Shown here: in pieces, positions 33,498 through 44,952 of the stretch
Numbering within the stretch: position 1 is the first letter of the stretch
How the letters are laid out: each line of letters starts with the position of its first letter
DNA from: Seiridium cupressi
Taxonomy: Eukaryota; Ascomycota; Sordariomycetes; Amphisphaeriales; Sporocadaceae
NCBI GenBank assembly: GCA_036674765.1
Contig: JARVKI010000100.1
Span: 1 to 64,000 of the forward strand
Reading direction: 5' to 3'
DNA: 64,000 bases
The notes under the pieces: model-generated
Told to the model about the DNA's origin: nothing
The model's database searches: none
What the model saw: the letters and a program-made list of their open reading frames with translations, nothing else
Made by a program: the position numbers and the translations under genes

Positions 33498-35558
33498 TTA
33501 GTTCCCTTGGTTTTGAACTTCGCACGTTGCACTCGTTACAACAGAGGAATCCGACTCTGAAGTCACCGTCAACGTCACCACAGCAGTGTCGGATGCAGTC
33601 TCAGCAGATGCGGCGACGGCAACTTTTGCTTCAGCTGGAGACCCAAACTTGGCCGTAGTCAGCGTATTAGGCACTTCAATGAGCCAGCCATCTCCTTCCA
33701 CCGTCGCGCTGAGTCGGAAAATGTCGGAGTCCAGGTATGCGGACGCGTCGTCGGGATGGCCACTCTCGCCTTCCACGTACGTTCCAGTGTTGGTCAGGGG
33801 GAATGTACACCAGAGGCCTTCACCGGTAGCATTCTCGCCTTGTACTTTGCCTTGGTCGAGGGAGAGACTGTGTGTGCTGGGACCTGCGGTGCCGTTCAGG
33901 GATCGCACACCAACAGTGTATGACAGTATTCCTGTAACACCTCGGTCGATGTTGATTATATAGAAGTGAAGGTTGTTCGCCTCATCGATGTACTCATACT
34001 CACTCCCTGAGCGAGTGCCTGCATGGAAAAGCGCATCAGCCAGCTGTCGGTAATCACCCAAAGTAATATACGCAGCGCTTCCGTTGGGTCGGTAGAAGTC
34101 GACCAGCTCGATATCTTGTGGGTTCGCATCAATGACCCAGACGAAAGGCTCAGAGTCCTGCTCCTTCGTTTTGCTTATCAATACACCGTGGTCGGGCTGG
34201 AACGAGTCGGCACCCATCCGATCAATGACCTCGACATGATAATGGTTATAGTCGCCTCCGTCACAAAGCACGTCGGTCTCAATACTGCAGGTGGGAGACA
34301 GGTCTTCGTCCATGTTGACGCGAATGCCGATGAGTCCGTCTTCGCCTGGGTCTACAGCACGAGCCGTAACCTCAGCTACAATAAGACCGGAGTCCACAAG
34401 AGCTTCCCGCGAGAGATGTAGGATGCTTGTATTGCTGATGAGACCCAGTTGTGCCTTGTCCCGCACGGTGTGGAGAGAACCCATAGAGCCGCCTTGCAGA
34501 GCTGGGATTTGCCATCTGGTATGGGGGCCTCCAGGACCGTTGAAGCTGCCTCTGTCCATCATTGAAAACGGCCCAGCATATGCACGACGCAGCGGTGTTC
34601 CATACGGATTATTGTAGTTGTCCCCGATGTCAAGCAAATGACTCAGTTCATGAGCGTATGTTGACATGCCTGAGCTTTCGGCTTGAGTCGAAGATCCATC
34701 GGCGGCATTTGGCCATGTGTTGGAGGCCGCAGCCCACGATGTCCACTCGACATACCGAGTCTTGGCATAATTTGCCAGGTCTGGAGCAACATCATCTGGA
34801 GGGCCGAACTCATTTGTAACGTCGTCCTTGGTCAAGAACTTCATCTCGCCAAACTCTTGCCAGGTTGATGATTCGTCCTGGCCTGCAGTGAGGAAGAAAA
34901 CCAGCTCAAACGAATCAGCGGTGTCATTTCCGACATCCGCGCGCCACAAGGCATATGCATCAGTCCGAATATCGTGGTTGCAAGAGCCCACAGTCGGGCA
35001 TCCACCAGAATTCATGTCAGCAGATATGCCATACTGCCACGCCAGATACGGCATTTCGTAAGGACCAAATGTGGTCAAGCCCACACCATACCGCCCATGC
35101 GAGTCGCCCATCCAATACTCGTGCAGAGTATGTCCGTTGTTCAAGTCGTTAGGCGTATTCAGCAAGTCCCGATAGTACCCCGGTACTTGATCCCGTGTCA
35201 GCTGTGGTGCCCCTGGGAGTGGGTTTCCGTAGACGGTCGACTCAGTTGGCTGCGTCACCACGAAGGGACGATCCGAATAGTCGATGGTCACTAAGGCAAT
35301 ATTAAAGTTCCTCTCTGATCCTGTTCGGGTTGGGTCGCTCCAGTTCGTTCCTGGTGGTGCGATGAAGTCCGCCCAGGTCATGTTATCGGGGTTGACCCAA
35401 TTCTGGGCATCGATGATGTCGAAGGGGTTCGATCCACAAGGCACATCAAGAGCACATTCCGAGGACGCCGCCACAGGTGCTGCCTTGGAGCTGTCTGAGA
35501 GGGAAGCAAGAATAGTCATCAGCGCCTGACGGCGACCTGCTCGACGAATTGGCGCCAT
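33498..35558 (-). CDS. M6-like secreted metalloprotease
   Basis: Single-exon gene, 686 residues. The zinc site is THE HELSHLLDIGD motif (HExxH plus a downstream Asp) near residue 310. It lies in a domain that fits the M6 (immune-inhibitor-A-like) peptidases found scattered in ascomycetes: the region SERNFNIALVTIDYSDRPF, then YYRDLL, EYWMGDSHGRYGV and, after the zinc site, SMMDRGSFNGPGGPH. The last 250 residues are probably beta-sandwich domains. The N-terminus (MAPIRRAGRRQALMTILASL) is a short, weak signal peptide; six or more NxS/T sites support secretion. The ATG at 35558 was chosen because the longer frame upstream has no ATG. Flanked by the gene-poor block, it could mark accessory DNA. 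Substrate unknown; the domain assignment is from motif and size only. Confidence 0.8.
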   Translation of the reverse strand: MAPIRRAGRRQALMTILASLSDSSKAAPVAASSECALDVPCGSNPFDIIDAQNWVNPDNMTWADFIAPPGTNWSDPTRTGSERNFNIALVTIDYSDRPFVVTQPTESTVYGNPLPGAPQLTRDQVPGYYRDLLNTPNDLNNGHTLHEYWMGDSHGRYGVGLTTFGPYEMPYLAWQYGISADMNSGGCPTVGSCNHDIRTDAYALWRADVGNDTADSFELVFFLTAGQDESSTWQEFGEMKFLTKDDVTNEFGPPDDVAPDLANYAKTRYVEWTSWAAASNTWPNAADGSSTQAESSGMSTYAHELSHLLDIGDNYNNPYGTPLRRAYAGPFSMMDRGSFNGPGGPHTRWQIPALQGGSMGSLHTVRDKAQLGLISNTSILHLSREALVDSGLIVAEVTARAVDPGEDGLIGIRVNMDEDLSPTCSIETDVLCDGGDYNHYHVEVIDRMGADSFQPDHGVLISKTKEQDSEPFVWVIDANPQDIELVDFYRPNGSAAYITLGDYRQLADALFHAGTRSGSEYEYIDEANNLHFYIINIDRGVTGILSYTVGVRSLNGTAGPSTHSLSLDQGKVQGENATGEGLWCTFPLTNTGTYVEGESGHPDDASAYLDSDIFRLSATVEGDGWLIEVPNTLTTAKFGSPAEAKVAVAASAETASDTAVVTLTVTSESDSSVVTSATCEVQNQGN

Positions 35559-36196
35559 TGTCTCTGCAATCGTACGTCTCAACGCAAGAATCTCAGCTCA
35601 AGTTCTGCGATCTGCGACATCAAAGCAAGACTCCGCCGCGTAACTTGGGGATTGCATGATGGCTGCGGAAGGCATTTTGTATGTAATCGTACTGCCGTAC
35701 TGGGGACATCTCGCATCCCTGCGCAACGCAAAGAGGGGAACGCCAATGTACAGTTTGGTGATGGCATGATTGCCCGATGGAGAGATGCCAAGAGAACTAG
35801 ATCTTACGGCTCAAAAGTAGTACTACCACCTACTTGTAAGGATGGTGACCAGAACCATGGAGAGAAGAACCGGCATCGGCTCATCTCCTAACACTGCGGG
35901 TGTGGTTATCAATGGAGCAGTCAGCTGCATCAGGCACTCGACCTTCCCATCTGGGTGTTTTTTACAGGGTATGCGTAATTCTAGCCGGGGGGAGAGGGGC
36001 CCATACAGTAGCGCAGGCAGGCGGATATAAGCGAGAAACTTTGATGGCTCTATTCAAACCTCAATTTCCAGGGTCATACAGAATGAACCATTATTAATAC
36101 TAACTTAGCATGCACGGTATTTGGATTTGTGAGTTGCCTCGCAGTTTACTCAAGTCACTACCCGCGGAGAGAGTCAATTTACATACCCCAGCATCC
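35559..36196. promoter_or_regulatory. Metalloprotease promoter and PAP2 3' flank
   Basis: Both flanking genes are on the minus strand. No ORF is supported. The stretch should contain the metalloprotease promoter (near 35560-35900) and the PAP2 3' UTR. Confidence 0.45.
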
Positions 36197-37378
36197 TCAT
36201 ACCATCCCATCACCTCTACGAGCGCTACTCATGCTTGCTCGGGCATCTCCCACATTGTGCTCATTGGTTTGGCCATTCATATGGCCGCTCGCAGTACTGG
36301 CCACAGGCGCAGGAAGTGCAGAAGTCTTCCTCTTCCTGCGTGATTTCCAGCCGGCGTGTTCGGAAAACACAAAATCAGCTCCTTCAGTTCCTTCTCTCCA
36401 TTCGAAAGCGCTGCCTCGGTTGAGCGGTATGTGGTTGATGCGATAGTTCCAGATTGCCGCGTACATCATACGATATGCAGAGAAAGCGAACACGGTCCCA
36501 ATGATTGCTCCTGCGACGATATCGTACCAGTTGTGACTTTGATCCACGGTGAGTGAGCCACCAACCAAGGTCGCACCGAGGATCGGGAGGTACAACAAAA
36601 CCAGCTTCCACAATGAAGGCTGGTAATTGGAGAAGACCTTCAACTTGGCGTTCAAATAAAGGTATAAGAAGACCATACCAGCAAACATGGTGGTGGTATG
36701 CCCGCTTGGAAAACTCTGAAGGGCGTTGTTGATTCCTTCTTGCAACTCGCCCGTGCATATCTCCCTCGTGAACATGTAGTTCTGGTATCCGATGCCGTGA
36801 CCCTGCGTCGCCCTTGACGGGTCCGGCTTGCAGACATCGTAGAAGTTGGGTCGCAGTCCTCCGATCAGACATTTCAACGCGACTTGGAACGCTGATGCCG
36901 TCAGTACCGCGTATACCAGGCCAATAATGCCGTTGTTTATGTCCCAGAAACTGCGAATCCTGATCTGTGCAAGGAGAATGACAACAATCGGGATCACCAG
37001 GGCAAAGACAGTAGCTAGCCATGATGGGATGAATTGGTCTCGATACGGGTAAGCGAATTGAGGATAGACAACCTCGCCGGTACTCAGAACAGTGAGTGGG
37101 AACGTTCGAGTTGCTGCCGGGACTACGCGGAACACCTTGAGAGTGTGTCAGCGAGATGTATCAATCACCTAAGCCGTTGCGTATTCACTTGCTGTTAGGG
37201 AAATGATGCCAAGTACCATCAGCGTGAAAAGGTCTAAGCTGGTGACTTTGAGCCATTGGCCGAAACTGGGCCGTTGCTCGACGCTGTATGCTTTCGCAGG
37301 TCTAAGCCATGGCTTCTTGCCGCCCTTCTTGGGAGTGGCACCAGCCTGTGGCTGCTTCCTGCGCGATAGGAAACCCAT
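36197..37378 (-). CDS. PAP2-family lipid phosphate phosphatase
   Basis: Two exons, complement(37193..37378) and complement(36197..37135), encode 374 residues. Integral membrane enzymes of this family dephosphorylate phosphatidate and diacylglycerol pyrophosphate. Motif 1 is KCLIGGLRP and motif 2 is FPSGHTTT, both canonical. Motif 3 reads SLTVDQSHNWYD: His and Asp are kept, but the Arg that usually follows Ser is Leu. About six hydrophobic helices can be seen, for example LFTLMVLGIISLT, WLATVFALVIPIVVILLA and LVLLYLPILGATLVGG. The N-terminus is Lys/Arg-rich and cytosolic; the C-tail is polar with KSRRKRK. The 57-bp intron is GC-AG, giving LGIISLTVFRVV; the GT alternative shifts the frame. Family is certain, substrate is not. 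Confidence 0.92.
37136..37192 (-). other. GC-AG intron in PAP2 gene
   Basis: Donor ACA|GCAAGT and acceptor CTCAAG|GTG bound a 57-bp intron in phase 0. The only nearby GT donor (A|GTGAAT, two bases on) leaves a one-base overhang incompatible with the next exon's frame. Confidence 0.75.
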
Positions 37379-38523
37379 GCTTGCTGTTGTTCTTGAGCCA
37401 AGCTAGATGAGTTTGTGTAGACCGCGTCACCGTACAACGGAGCTGCGGCTTGAAACAAGGTGTTTAGGTGATTGATTGTGTCCAGGATGGTGTAGAAAAG
37501 CGCAAACGGTATGGCGAAAGCAAAGATAAATAACACATTGTCGTCAGTTCCTGCCCTTCTCATTTGCTTGCTCCTGGACACCTCCATCGCGATTCACTGG
37601 CCGCGTGAAGGCTTGCCGTTGTAAATACGTCATTCCGTTGAGCTGTTCTCCGGGAAGGAGGTGAAACACAGTCAACTGCACCAATCAATCACTGATACAT
37701 GGCTACTACATAGGCTACGGCCATGGTTAGACGGGCTGGCAAATGGGCAGGCGATATTGGTTGCAACTGTAGGACAGGCTGGTTGGTCGCCAAGGCGAGG
37801 ACGGGATGTTTGCAAGGTCATTGCAGCTTGGCGGTCTAGGGGCGGTCGTGACGCCTCGGCTTACGGATATGGGGTCTGGGGTTGGCGACACAGGCAAAGG
37901 AGGAAGCAGCGGGCCTGATGCATTGCGAATTAATATACAGTCTTTGGTGATTTCACGCTCTAAAGCCATTGCATACACGGCAAGATTGCGCCTCACCAAC
38001 AACGTCAACAAACAGCATTGAAATTCCAGAAAACAAACCATCCTTTTCTCTATCAGGTGAGTCAATCTCACACTGTAATGGTAGTAACCATATAAATACA
38101 ATTCGATATCATGAAGCATTGCAAGTCATTATGTTTCGTTTCGTCCCTCGTGTCGTGAGCCGGAAGCCCGTGTTCCAGATGCAAAACCAGCCAACCTTCC
38201 GTACGCCTAAGCTGGCACAACCAGAAAACCAGCTTCGAACCAATCGATCTGTTAACCAACGTTGTAATCCACTGTCATGAAGATATCCATCCGAAGCCTG
38301 CCTGGCCACCCAATGTCCGCTTCCTTCGTTAAGTCGTCCTGGTGTATGCTGAAGAATATTGTAAGGGTGAGCCCAGTGTTGGAAGTTACTCAAAGAGAAC
38401 CCCTTCGGCATTTCCACCCCTCGTGATTAAAAGTTATATATAATGCTTTCGAACGCCTCAGCCCAGTTTTTGGTTCTGCAAGTGAGGACCTGGTGAACAG
38501 AACGGACAGCATCAGTCCTGAAC
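37379..38523. other. PAP2 promoter and Byr4 3' flank
   Basis: The right part (from about 37800) is the presumed 3' region of Byr4; the left part is the PAP2 promoter. A 117-codon minus-strand ORF overlaps the PAP2 start in another frame and has a hydrophobic run, but no family match. No other gene is supported. Confidence 0.4.
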
Positions 38524-41500
38524 TCATGGTCCTTGGACAATATCTCTGAGGGCCCATCGCCAGGCGTCGTTGTTGCGGTCGGTTCTGTTGATCCATCTCT
38601 CGCACTTCTTGCGCCAACGTTCCTCCTCCTCTCGCTGCCGGCGTATGAATTCAGGGCCAACGTCAAATTCCTCGCCGACAAGCCATTCACTGCCAACGTC
38701 ACTGGCGCGACCATGGCCGCCTTCACCAGTCTCTGGTTCCCTGTCTTCGAGGTCTGGTATGTCCTTGAACGGATCCTCGTCATCCAGAGCATCAAATCCT
38801 TCCATAAGGTCCTCCCCAGTGCCGGACATTTCCAGCCAACGCATATGTGTGGGGTCGAAAACCATGTTGCCTTCGCGTTTTATGCCGCTGGAAGCACCCA
38901 TATTAGTGATGAGGTACGGACGTGGAGTTGTGTTCTCCTTGTCGCGCATCGTGTTTGTAGATATTGATGTCGTCGTCGGGGTGGACGCCGCTGCATCAAA
39001 CACATGTAGAGCATTCTCATTTCCTTCCCACCTGCATGTCTCTGGATTGTATGTCATTCCATTGACAACTAAACCCTTGGTTAGCTTCGCTTCTAGTATT
39101 GAGAGCATGTGTGCATACCTTTCGACTCCTTGGCAGGGTTCATGTTGGTGATTAGATGTGGCTTCAGTTGTGGTGGTTTCCTCGACTTTTTCGATCTTAC
39201 AGAGCCATGGGGAAGATGTGGACTCAAGTTGGGTCTTGTCGACAGCTGGGCAACACGCTGTGAAGCCAAGGGGGCTAAAGGAGTACTTGGAGTTATTGGC
39301 GGGGCACGTTGCGCCAGACTCACTTCCCTAGCTTTACGGCTGGCAGCAGTGTCCCGAGCGAAGTGAGGTTGGTTATCGACAGCCCGTGCAGGGGAGTAGG
39401 GCGAGACTGGCGAAGGAGTGCTGCGTTCAGGCAACACATTTTGGTACATCTTGTTTCTGATTGTGGTGCGGTCCCGGCCAGGAATGGGCTGCTTTGTGAA
39501 TTTGGACTCGACTTGCGCTGATGTGGGCAAGTCATCGAAGCCATCAAGTTCCGTGCCATCCCCAAATTGTTTCACCCGGCGCGGTTTACTGAGCTGCTGC
39601 CATGGCTCAGCAGCTACCTTCTCTACGGGGCGGAATTTGCGGGGACTTGGTGACCTCATAGTAGATCGGGATACAGCTCGGGACAAAGGTCGAGTCTCGG
39701 GTCCGAAGTCTGAATCGTGTCGTCGAAAGATGCGCGAGCTCCTGGTAGTAACATGGTGTGACTGCGTTGACGAAGATCCAGCGGGCAAAAAGGGCTTTCT
39801 CGCTTGTGCCGCACTCCCTTGGTAAGAAGGTGCTGGCTGAGTTCGATCGACAGGCGTCTTGGGTCTGAAAGACGGCTGGTATTGTGTCCTCTGTGATTCC
39901 GTTCTAGATGGTGGCCGCTCATAGCGAGAACTACCAGGACGTGCTGGAGACTCGGCTGGTTTCATGGCTGGGAGCGACCGTTTAAGTCGCAATAGCTGCG
40001 CGTTTGTTGTTGTGGGCTCAGTCCTAAGCGCCCCAAGCGAAGCCTTTTGGCCAAGTTCCCTCCTTCTAGGGGTCAAAGTCTGGAAAGATGTCGTCGCCGT
40101 GGGGGTAGCAGGCGTCCCAATACTAGAGATTGATGATGAAGACGAATGACCAAGTCGGGATAATGATCTCCGACTTGATCGGTAAGGAATAGGACCACCG
40201 CTTTCCGAGACCGGTTCTAGCGAGGGCTGCGTATGTGAACGCTCGTGATGAGCTCCCGCCGGGCGTGGCAGACGTGATGGTTGGGAAGACACTGGTTTGT
40301 TTGTGAATGTTAGGGAAACTGCAGCTTTTGGTCGTGCTGGGCTGTTCTGCCTTGTTTCCTTGACCTTAACATTACGATGCAGGTTCATTTTACCTGAGCT
40401 GAATACATCTCCACCTTCAAAGTCGATACCATCAAGGATGTCCTCCTTTTCTTGAACTGGAGTCTGAGGAACACGCTGCTTAGACGAACCCGGGCGCTGG
40501 CCTGAGGAGGAGGGCCGCTCTGGAGATCGACTTTGCTTCCGGTGCTTCAGCCGCTCCTTCAGATCTAGCGGCCCTACAGGCAGCACTAGGCCATCGAATG
40601 CATCGTCCTCGCTCTCAGCTGTGATGGAGCTTGAGATGCTTGGGCTCAGCGCAGATGCGTTAGAACTGCGATTGGAAAAGCCTTCTCGGCGAGTCCCTCC
40701 AAACCTAGTTCCCAAGCTCCCCTCGCCCCAGTCGAAATCATCATGGCTATTGAGGTTGGGTGTACTAGGAATGTCTCTCCGGTTGCTTAGTTTCAGTTTG
40801 CCATGAGACGGAAGCTCCAGGTCTAATTCAAAGTCATCATCTTCCTCCCTCTTTCTAGGGGTTGGCGGTGTGATCAATGAGATGGGCTTGTGCTGAAATC
40901 TGGATGCTTTAATGGTAGCGACGCCATCTCCAAAAACATCATCGTCGTCATCATTGTCCCGGAACCTATCCAACGTTGAGGCTGCTGATGGAATAGGTAT
41001 GCTTTCTTTTTTCGGGGACCTATAAATGACGGCAGGCTTCATGAGTTTCACAGGACTGGACGACAGAGAGCCGCTAACTTGGCGTAGAGTCTCCGGAAAT
41101 TGGGACGCATCCTGTTGCTTGATGCGCAAGGCCTGGTCGTTCTTCGGTAGTTCGATATCGTCACCCCAGTCATCATGAATGACCTTCTTGACCTTCCTGC
41201 CACCCAGCCTTTTGATAGTACCGCCCATCAACGCTGAAGGGGGCACATTTTGGGGTATTGGAATGCCAGCATGTTGGGCAGCGGAAATGGCATCCAGAGT
41301 TGACTTTTCGTCATCTCCAGCCAGGTGGACCTGCCTATCCTCATCACCAAACAATGATTCCCGGTCTGATCGAAAGGAGGTGTGGCTGTCGCGCCTATTA
41401 ACATGGTGATTCGCTGTAGTCGCTGATGATGCACTTCGAAAAGTGAGATCATCATCTATCATAAAGTCGTCGTCATCCCAGTTTTCCACCTCGTCCTCGA

Positions 41501-41531
41501 CGGGCTGCCTGGGTTTGAGTTGTAAAGCCAT
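38524..41531 (-). CDS. byr4: Byr4/Bfa1 septation GAP scaffold
   Basis: Two exons, complement(39119..41531) and complement(38524..39068), encode 985 residues. Byr4 (Bfa1 in budding yeast) pairs with Cdc16/Bub2 to form the GAP that keeps the Spg1/Tem1 GTPase inactive at the spindle pole body, restraining septation. Visible: VENWDDDDFMID close to the N-terminus, GGTIKRLGGRKVKKVI, DDWGDDIELP, a long Ser/Pro/Arg-rich disordered middle, and a conserved C-terminal part with NGMTYNPETCRWEGNE, MVFDPTHMRWL and DVGPEFIRRQREEEERWRKKC. The 50-bp intron (GTATGC...GCTAACC...TTTAG) joins ESK to VVNGMTY in frame. The ATG at 41531 (MALQLKPRQ) was chosen because it sits just before the conserved acidic box. Family assignment is strong; filamentous fungal Byr4 proteins are longer than yeast Bfa1. 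Confidence 0.88.
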
Positions 41532-43355
41532 ATCTGAAGCGATGGCCGCCGAAATCTGATGGCGGGCGCCTCCGGATGTATTTGGCTGGAGATGTTGGAT
41601 TCGAGATTTGTTTGCTGCTCTCTTGTTCGTCGTGCTGTTGCCGGATCGTTCGTACTGCGAAGCCAGGAGCTCACTTGGGGCGTCACAAGTCCAAACCCAA
41701 AAGCGGGCGCGAGAACCTCCTATGCCCACAAACAGCTCCTGACACTCAACACAGCTTCTCGATTCAATTGCTCAAGACCATGTTCACATCAATGATTCCC
41801 TTCAGTTTCGAGTCGCATCCTTCTCTGCAGGTCCAAAATTGCAGAGCGTTGGGGGCACAGATGGGGTAGGCGTGAGCTGGGAGCTCTAAAGAGTCGCGCT
41901 TTTGTTGATTCCGAGGAATGTAGACAGCAGTTATCGCGACCGTGATTGTGTTCGATGGCAAGGGGGAAAAAATCAGTCCAGTCAGTCTTCGCAGAGAGAC
42001 ACGTAGACGCAGAGGTATCTTTTGGGTAGTCGGGCAATGCTGTCGTGTGTACCGGTGCACGTCGGAAGTTGAGGCTCAGAATGGTACACTCCTCAGATTC
42101 GACTCGGGCCAGATCTGCAGGTGATTTCAAGGTTTGCGACTATGGTGGATATGAGCAAGAAACAAGACTCTTCGATCTAAGACAAAAATCTCGTGTTCGT
42201 CAGGTTCAAAGTTGAGAGGCCGGTCGGGTCTGCGGTCAGCGATGATCGATCGTTCTATTCGTGGACCTTGCATCTAGAAGGCTGGGGGGGGTCAAAAATC
42301 GAGGAAGAGCTTTGGTGGCCGGAATGGCTGGTCGTGCACAGGCCATTTCACCTTTCGGGGTCCCTGACTACTTCGTCAGCTCCTCCCCATCAGGCGTGTT
42401 CAGGGGTCTCTTTGTCACCAGCAGAGCTCGGGCCAGCCCAGCGATCGAGCATCGAGTCCACTAAATCCACTAGAAGCAGGATTTGTCCCAGCATTCTCAC
42501 GTGGCAGAAGAAAACAAGTGCGCCAATGAAACGCTCGTCATGTTTTCACCACCGTCGCCAACCTGACGCGGTTTGACGCGCCCAAGTTCCAAAGCAAAAA
42601 GATGCCGCCCCTCCTTCCCAATGGTTCCTTTCATTCCAATTCCGCTGCAAAAAAGAATTACCCTTTTTGCTCCTTCTTCCGTAACCTGGTTTCGCCAGTC
42701 AAGTGGTCTCATGTACAGGGTAATGAGGAGTGCCCTCATCTCGATTGATTATATGCCTGTTTGGCTGTTACGTTCTGCCCAGTTCGGTTCTATTTTTTGT
42801 GCTAGGATGGGGATGCTGCTGTTGAGGCTTGCTAGCAGCGAGCAGCGGGACAGCAGACGGGCTGGTGCCTGCAGCTGCCTAGCAGTCCGCGATTGTCCAA
42901 CAGTCTGAGACCTCAGTGAACAACCGTGATCGAAACAGTTATTTAGTCCCATGTTTCATTCTCTCGCTCAGATTCCTACCTTAGTCTTAACGTCTTTGTC
43001 AACCACGGAACCACGCTTGGACGTTTTATTGCACTCTTTGCAGCTTGCTTGATGCAAGCTGGCTCTCTACACTACGTACTTCGGCACCAACCTTGTCAAG
43101 CTCTTAACGGCTGCACCATATCAGCCTTGACTATAACATCCCCACACACACCATATACCGTTCTCTGAAACTGAAACATAGTCTTCATTTCCGGATCCCG
43201 GGTTTTTTTATCCTGTGTCAGCCATTCGGCCGCTTCAGGGCATTCCTTTCATTTCGGAGCCTTGAGGTGTCTGACATCACAACCTTGCGAACTGCCAGCT
43301 AGACCAGCACCTGCTCGCCTCGACGGCCTCATCTTGGATATCGTGTGAATCCACC
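41532..43355. promoter_or_regulatory. Divergent region, Byr4 / XRCC4
   Basis: 1.8 kb between divergent start codons. It holds both promoters and long leaders; the part before 43356 is C/T-rich. Small ORFs on both strands (for example 42193-42576) match nothing known. A short G run occurs at about 42284. Confidence 0.45.
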
Positions 43356-44813
43356 ATGGCTGACCGTCCAGTCTTCCGCTTCCCTATTTCGGGAAGGAAG
43401 GATGAATACTTCCTTGTACAGGTCATCCCGACTCAGGGCACGAAAACCCCACTCGACCTCAGGCTTCTTGGCACTGAAAGCACAGCCGTATACGGAGCAA
43501 AGTGTAAGTTAACTTCCTGTCTCAAGTCCAAGCGCGGGATCGACGCAACGGTCGTCTCCAGAACCCTGGCACGTGTATTTCATGCGGGCGCGCGGGATCC
43601 TGGTATCGCTCCTTTGTATCCGCTGTGGACCTCTGAACCCAGACCCTGAACATTTTGCAGTCGAAAAAAGTTGGCTGACCTGCCCTGTTTTGCCTTATGA
43701 ACAGTACGTCACCGGCGAGTGCAAGAATGGAAGGATTCGCCTGGCCACTGCACCAATGAGGAGTGGGAGCAGATCCTAATCGCAACTTTCATTGAGCCAA
43801 CTAGTGCCGATGGGAAAGGGATCGAGATTAAAGTTGATATCGAGGACAATGTCCGATCGACTGCTACCCTGACGTTCCGAAAGAACATCGAGGGCATCAC
43901 GGTATGGAAATTCAGACGGTCACATGTTCAAGAGATCACTAAATGTTGCTAGCAACGACTCGGCTCCATCACGCTGGAGGAACCGGAGGCTAAAGTCCTC
44001 CCAGATGGAACCACAGTAATCCCAGATGAACTCCAAATTTTCGACTGGTGTGTCGCCGCTATAGGCGACCGTGAGAAGGTCGTCAACGAGCTAGCTGTTG
44101 CTGCAGCAAGGGTTGAAGAGTTGGAGAAAGCTACCATTAAGCTGAAAGCCCAACTTGAGGACCTGCTCAAGGCTAAAGAAGACGATGAGCACCAACTTTT
44201 TGCAAAATTCAGGGACCTCTTGAATGAGAAGAAGCTCAAAATCCGACAGCAACAGCGCCTCATTGCTTCAGCGGATGTAGACCCAGTCAGGCTTGAAAAT
44301 GTGAGCGCCAGCCAGAACAGTGTGAGGAAGGCGAAGGCATCCAGGAGAGGTAAGCGCAAGGCTTCCGGGGAACAGGAAGAAGACAGCGATGGATTCGAGC
44401 AGATGGACGTCGATGAACAAATTGATATCAAGGAAGAGTCAGAGGGTGATCCGGAGCTGGATGCCCGTCAGACGACCGATGAGGAGTCGGAAGATGCCAC
44501 TGCAAGTGAAGCCGAGGTTAACGAGGAACCACAGCCTATCGCCCAAAAGAAAGGCAAGGGACAGGCAAAAGCTAGTGCAAAGGGCAAGGCCGCAGCTAAA
44601 CCTGCTGCAGCTCGAGGAAAGAATGCTACGTCTTCATCAAGAAATACACGAGGGACAAAAGGGAAGAGCACGACGCCGCCTACAGAGGCAGATATCCATG
44701 AAGATGATGAACCACCCCCAAGACGGACGCTGCCGTTCCAGAGCAAAAGAAAGGGCAAGACGCCAGAACCAGCTAAAGCTGGCGAGACAGATTCTGACGA
44801 TGATGAGCTATGA
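43356..44813 (+). CDS. XRCC4/Lif1 homologue, DNA end-joining factor
   Basis: Three exons (43356-43503, 43705-43901, 43953-44813) give 401 residues. XRCC4 (Lif1) is the partner of DNA ligase IV in non-homologous end joining. Residues 1-145 are a beta-rich head (FRFPISGRKDEYFLVQVIP; LRHRRVQEWKDSPGHCTNEEW; IEIKVDIEDNVRSTATLTFRK). Residues about 165-240 are a long charged coiled coil (VEELEKATIKLKAQLEDLLKAK, then FRDLLNEKKLKIRQQQRLIA), which in this family binds ligase IV. The C-terminal 160 residues are disordered, acidic then Lys/Ala-rich, ending with SDDDEL. Both introns preserve the frame. Family recognised from head plus coiled-coil and the LNEKKLKIRQQQRL core typical of fungal members; not from an alignment. 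Confidence 0.82.
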
Positions 44814-44952
44814 TATTTGTTTTCTTTGGAATTATGTTTCTTTTAGACAACTAGGCGCTTCGTTATTGCGACTCGAGAACGGCCCGTCGAGATCAGCGAA
44901 TACAACATGGTTTGGCCTCTTTTCCTAGTATATGTGCTGCCAGCTCAATAAT

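Noticed and set aside
36384..37022. 212-codon minus-strand ORF
   Set aside because: Another frame of the same strand as PAP2, whose motifs are clear; a shadow.
37234..37587. 117-codon minus-strand ORF with a hydrophobic stretch
   Set aside because: Overlaps the PAP2 first exon in a different frame; the PAP2 ATG gives a better basic N-terminus and fits the family.
38570..39151. 193-codon plus-strand ORF
   Set aside because: Antisense to the conserved Byr4 C-terminus; Ser-rich low complexity.
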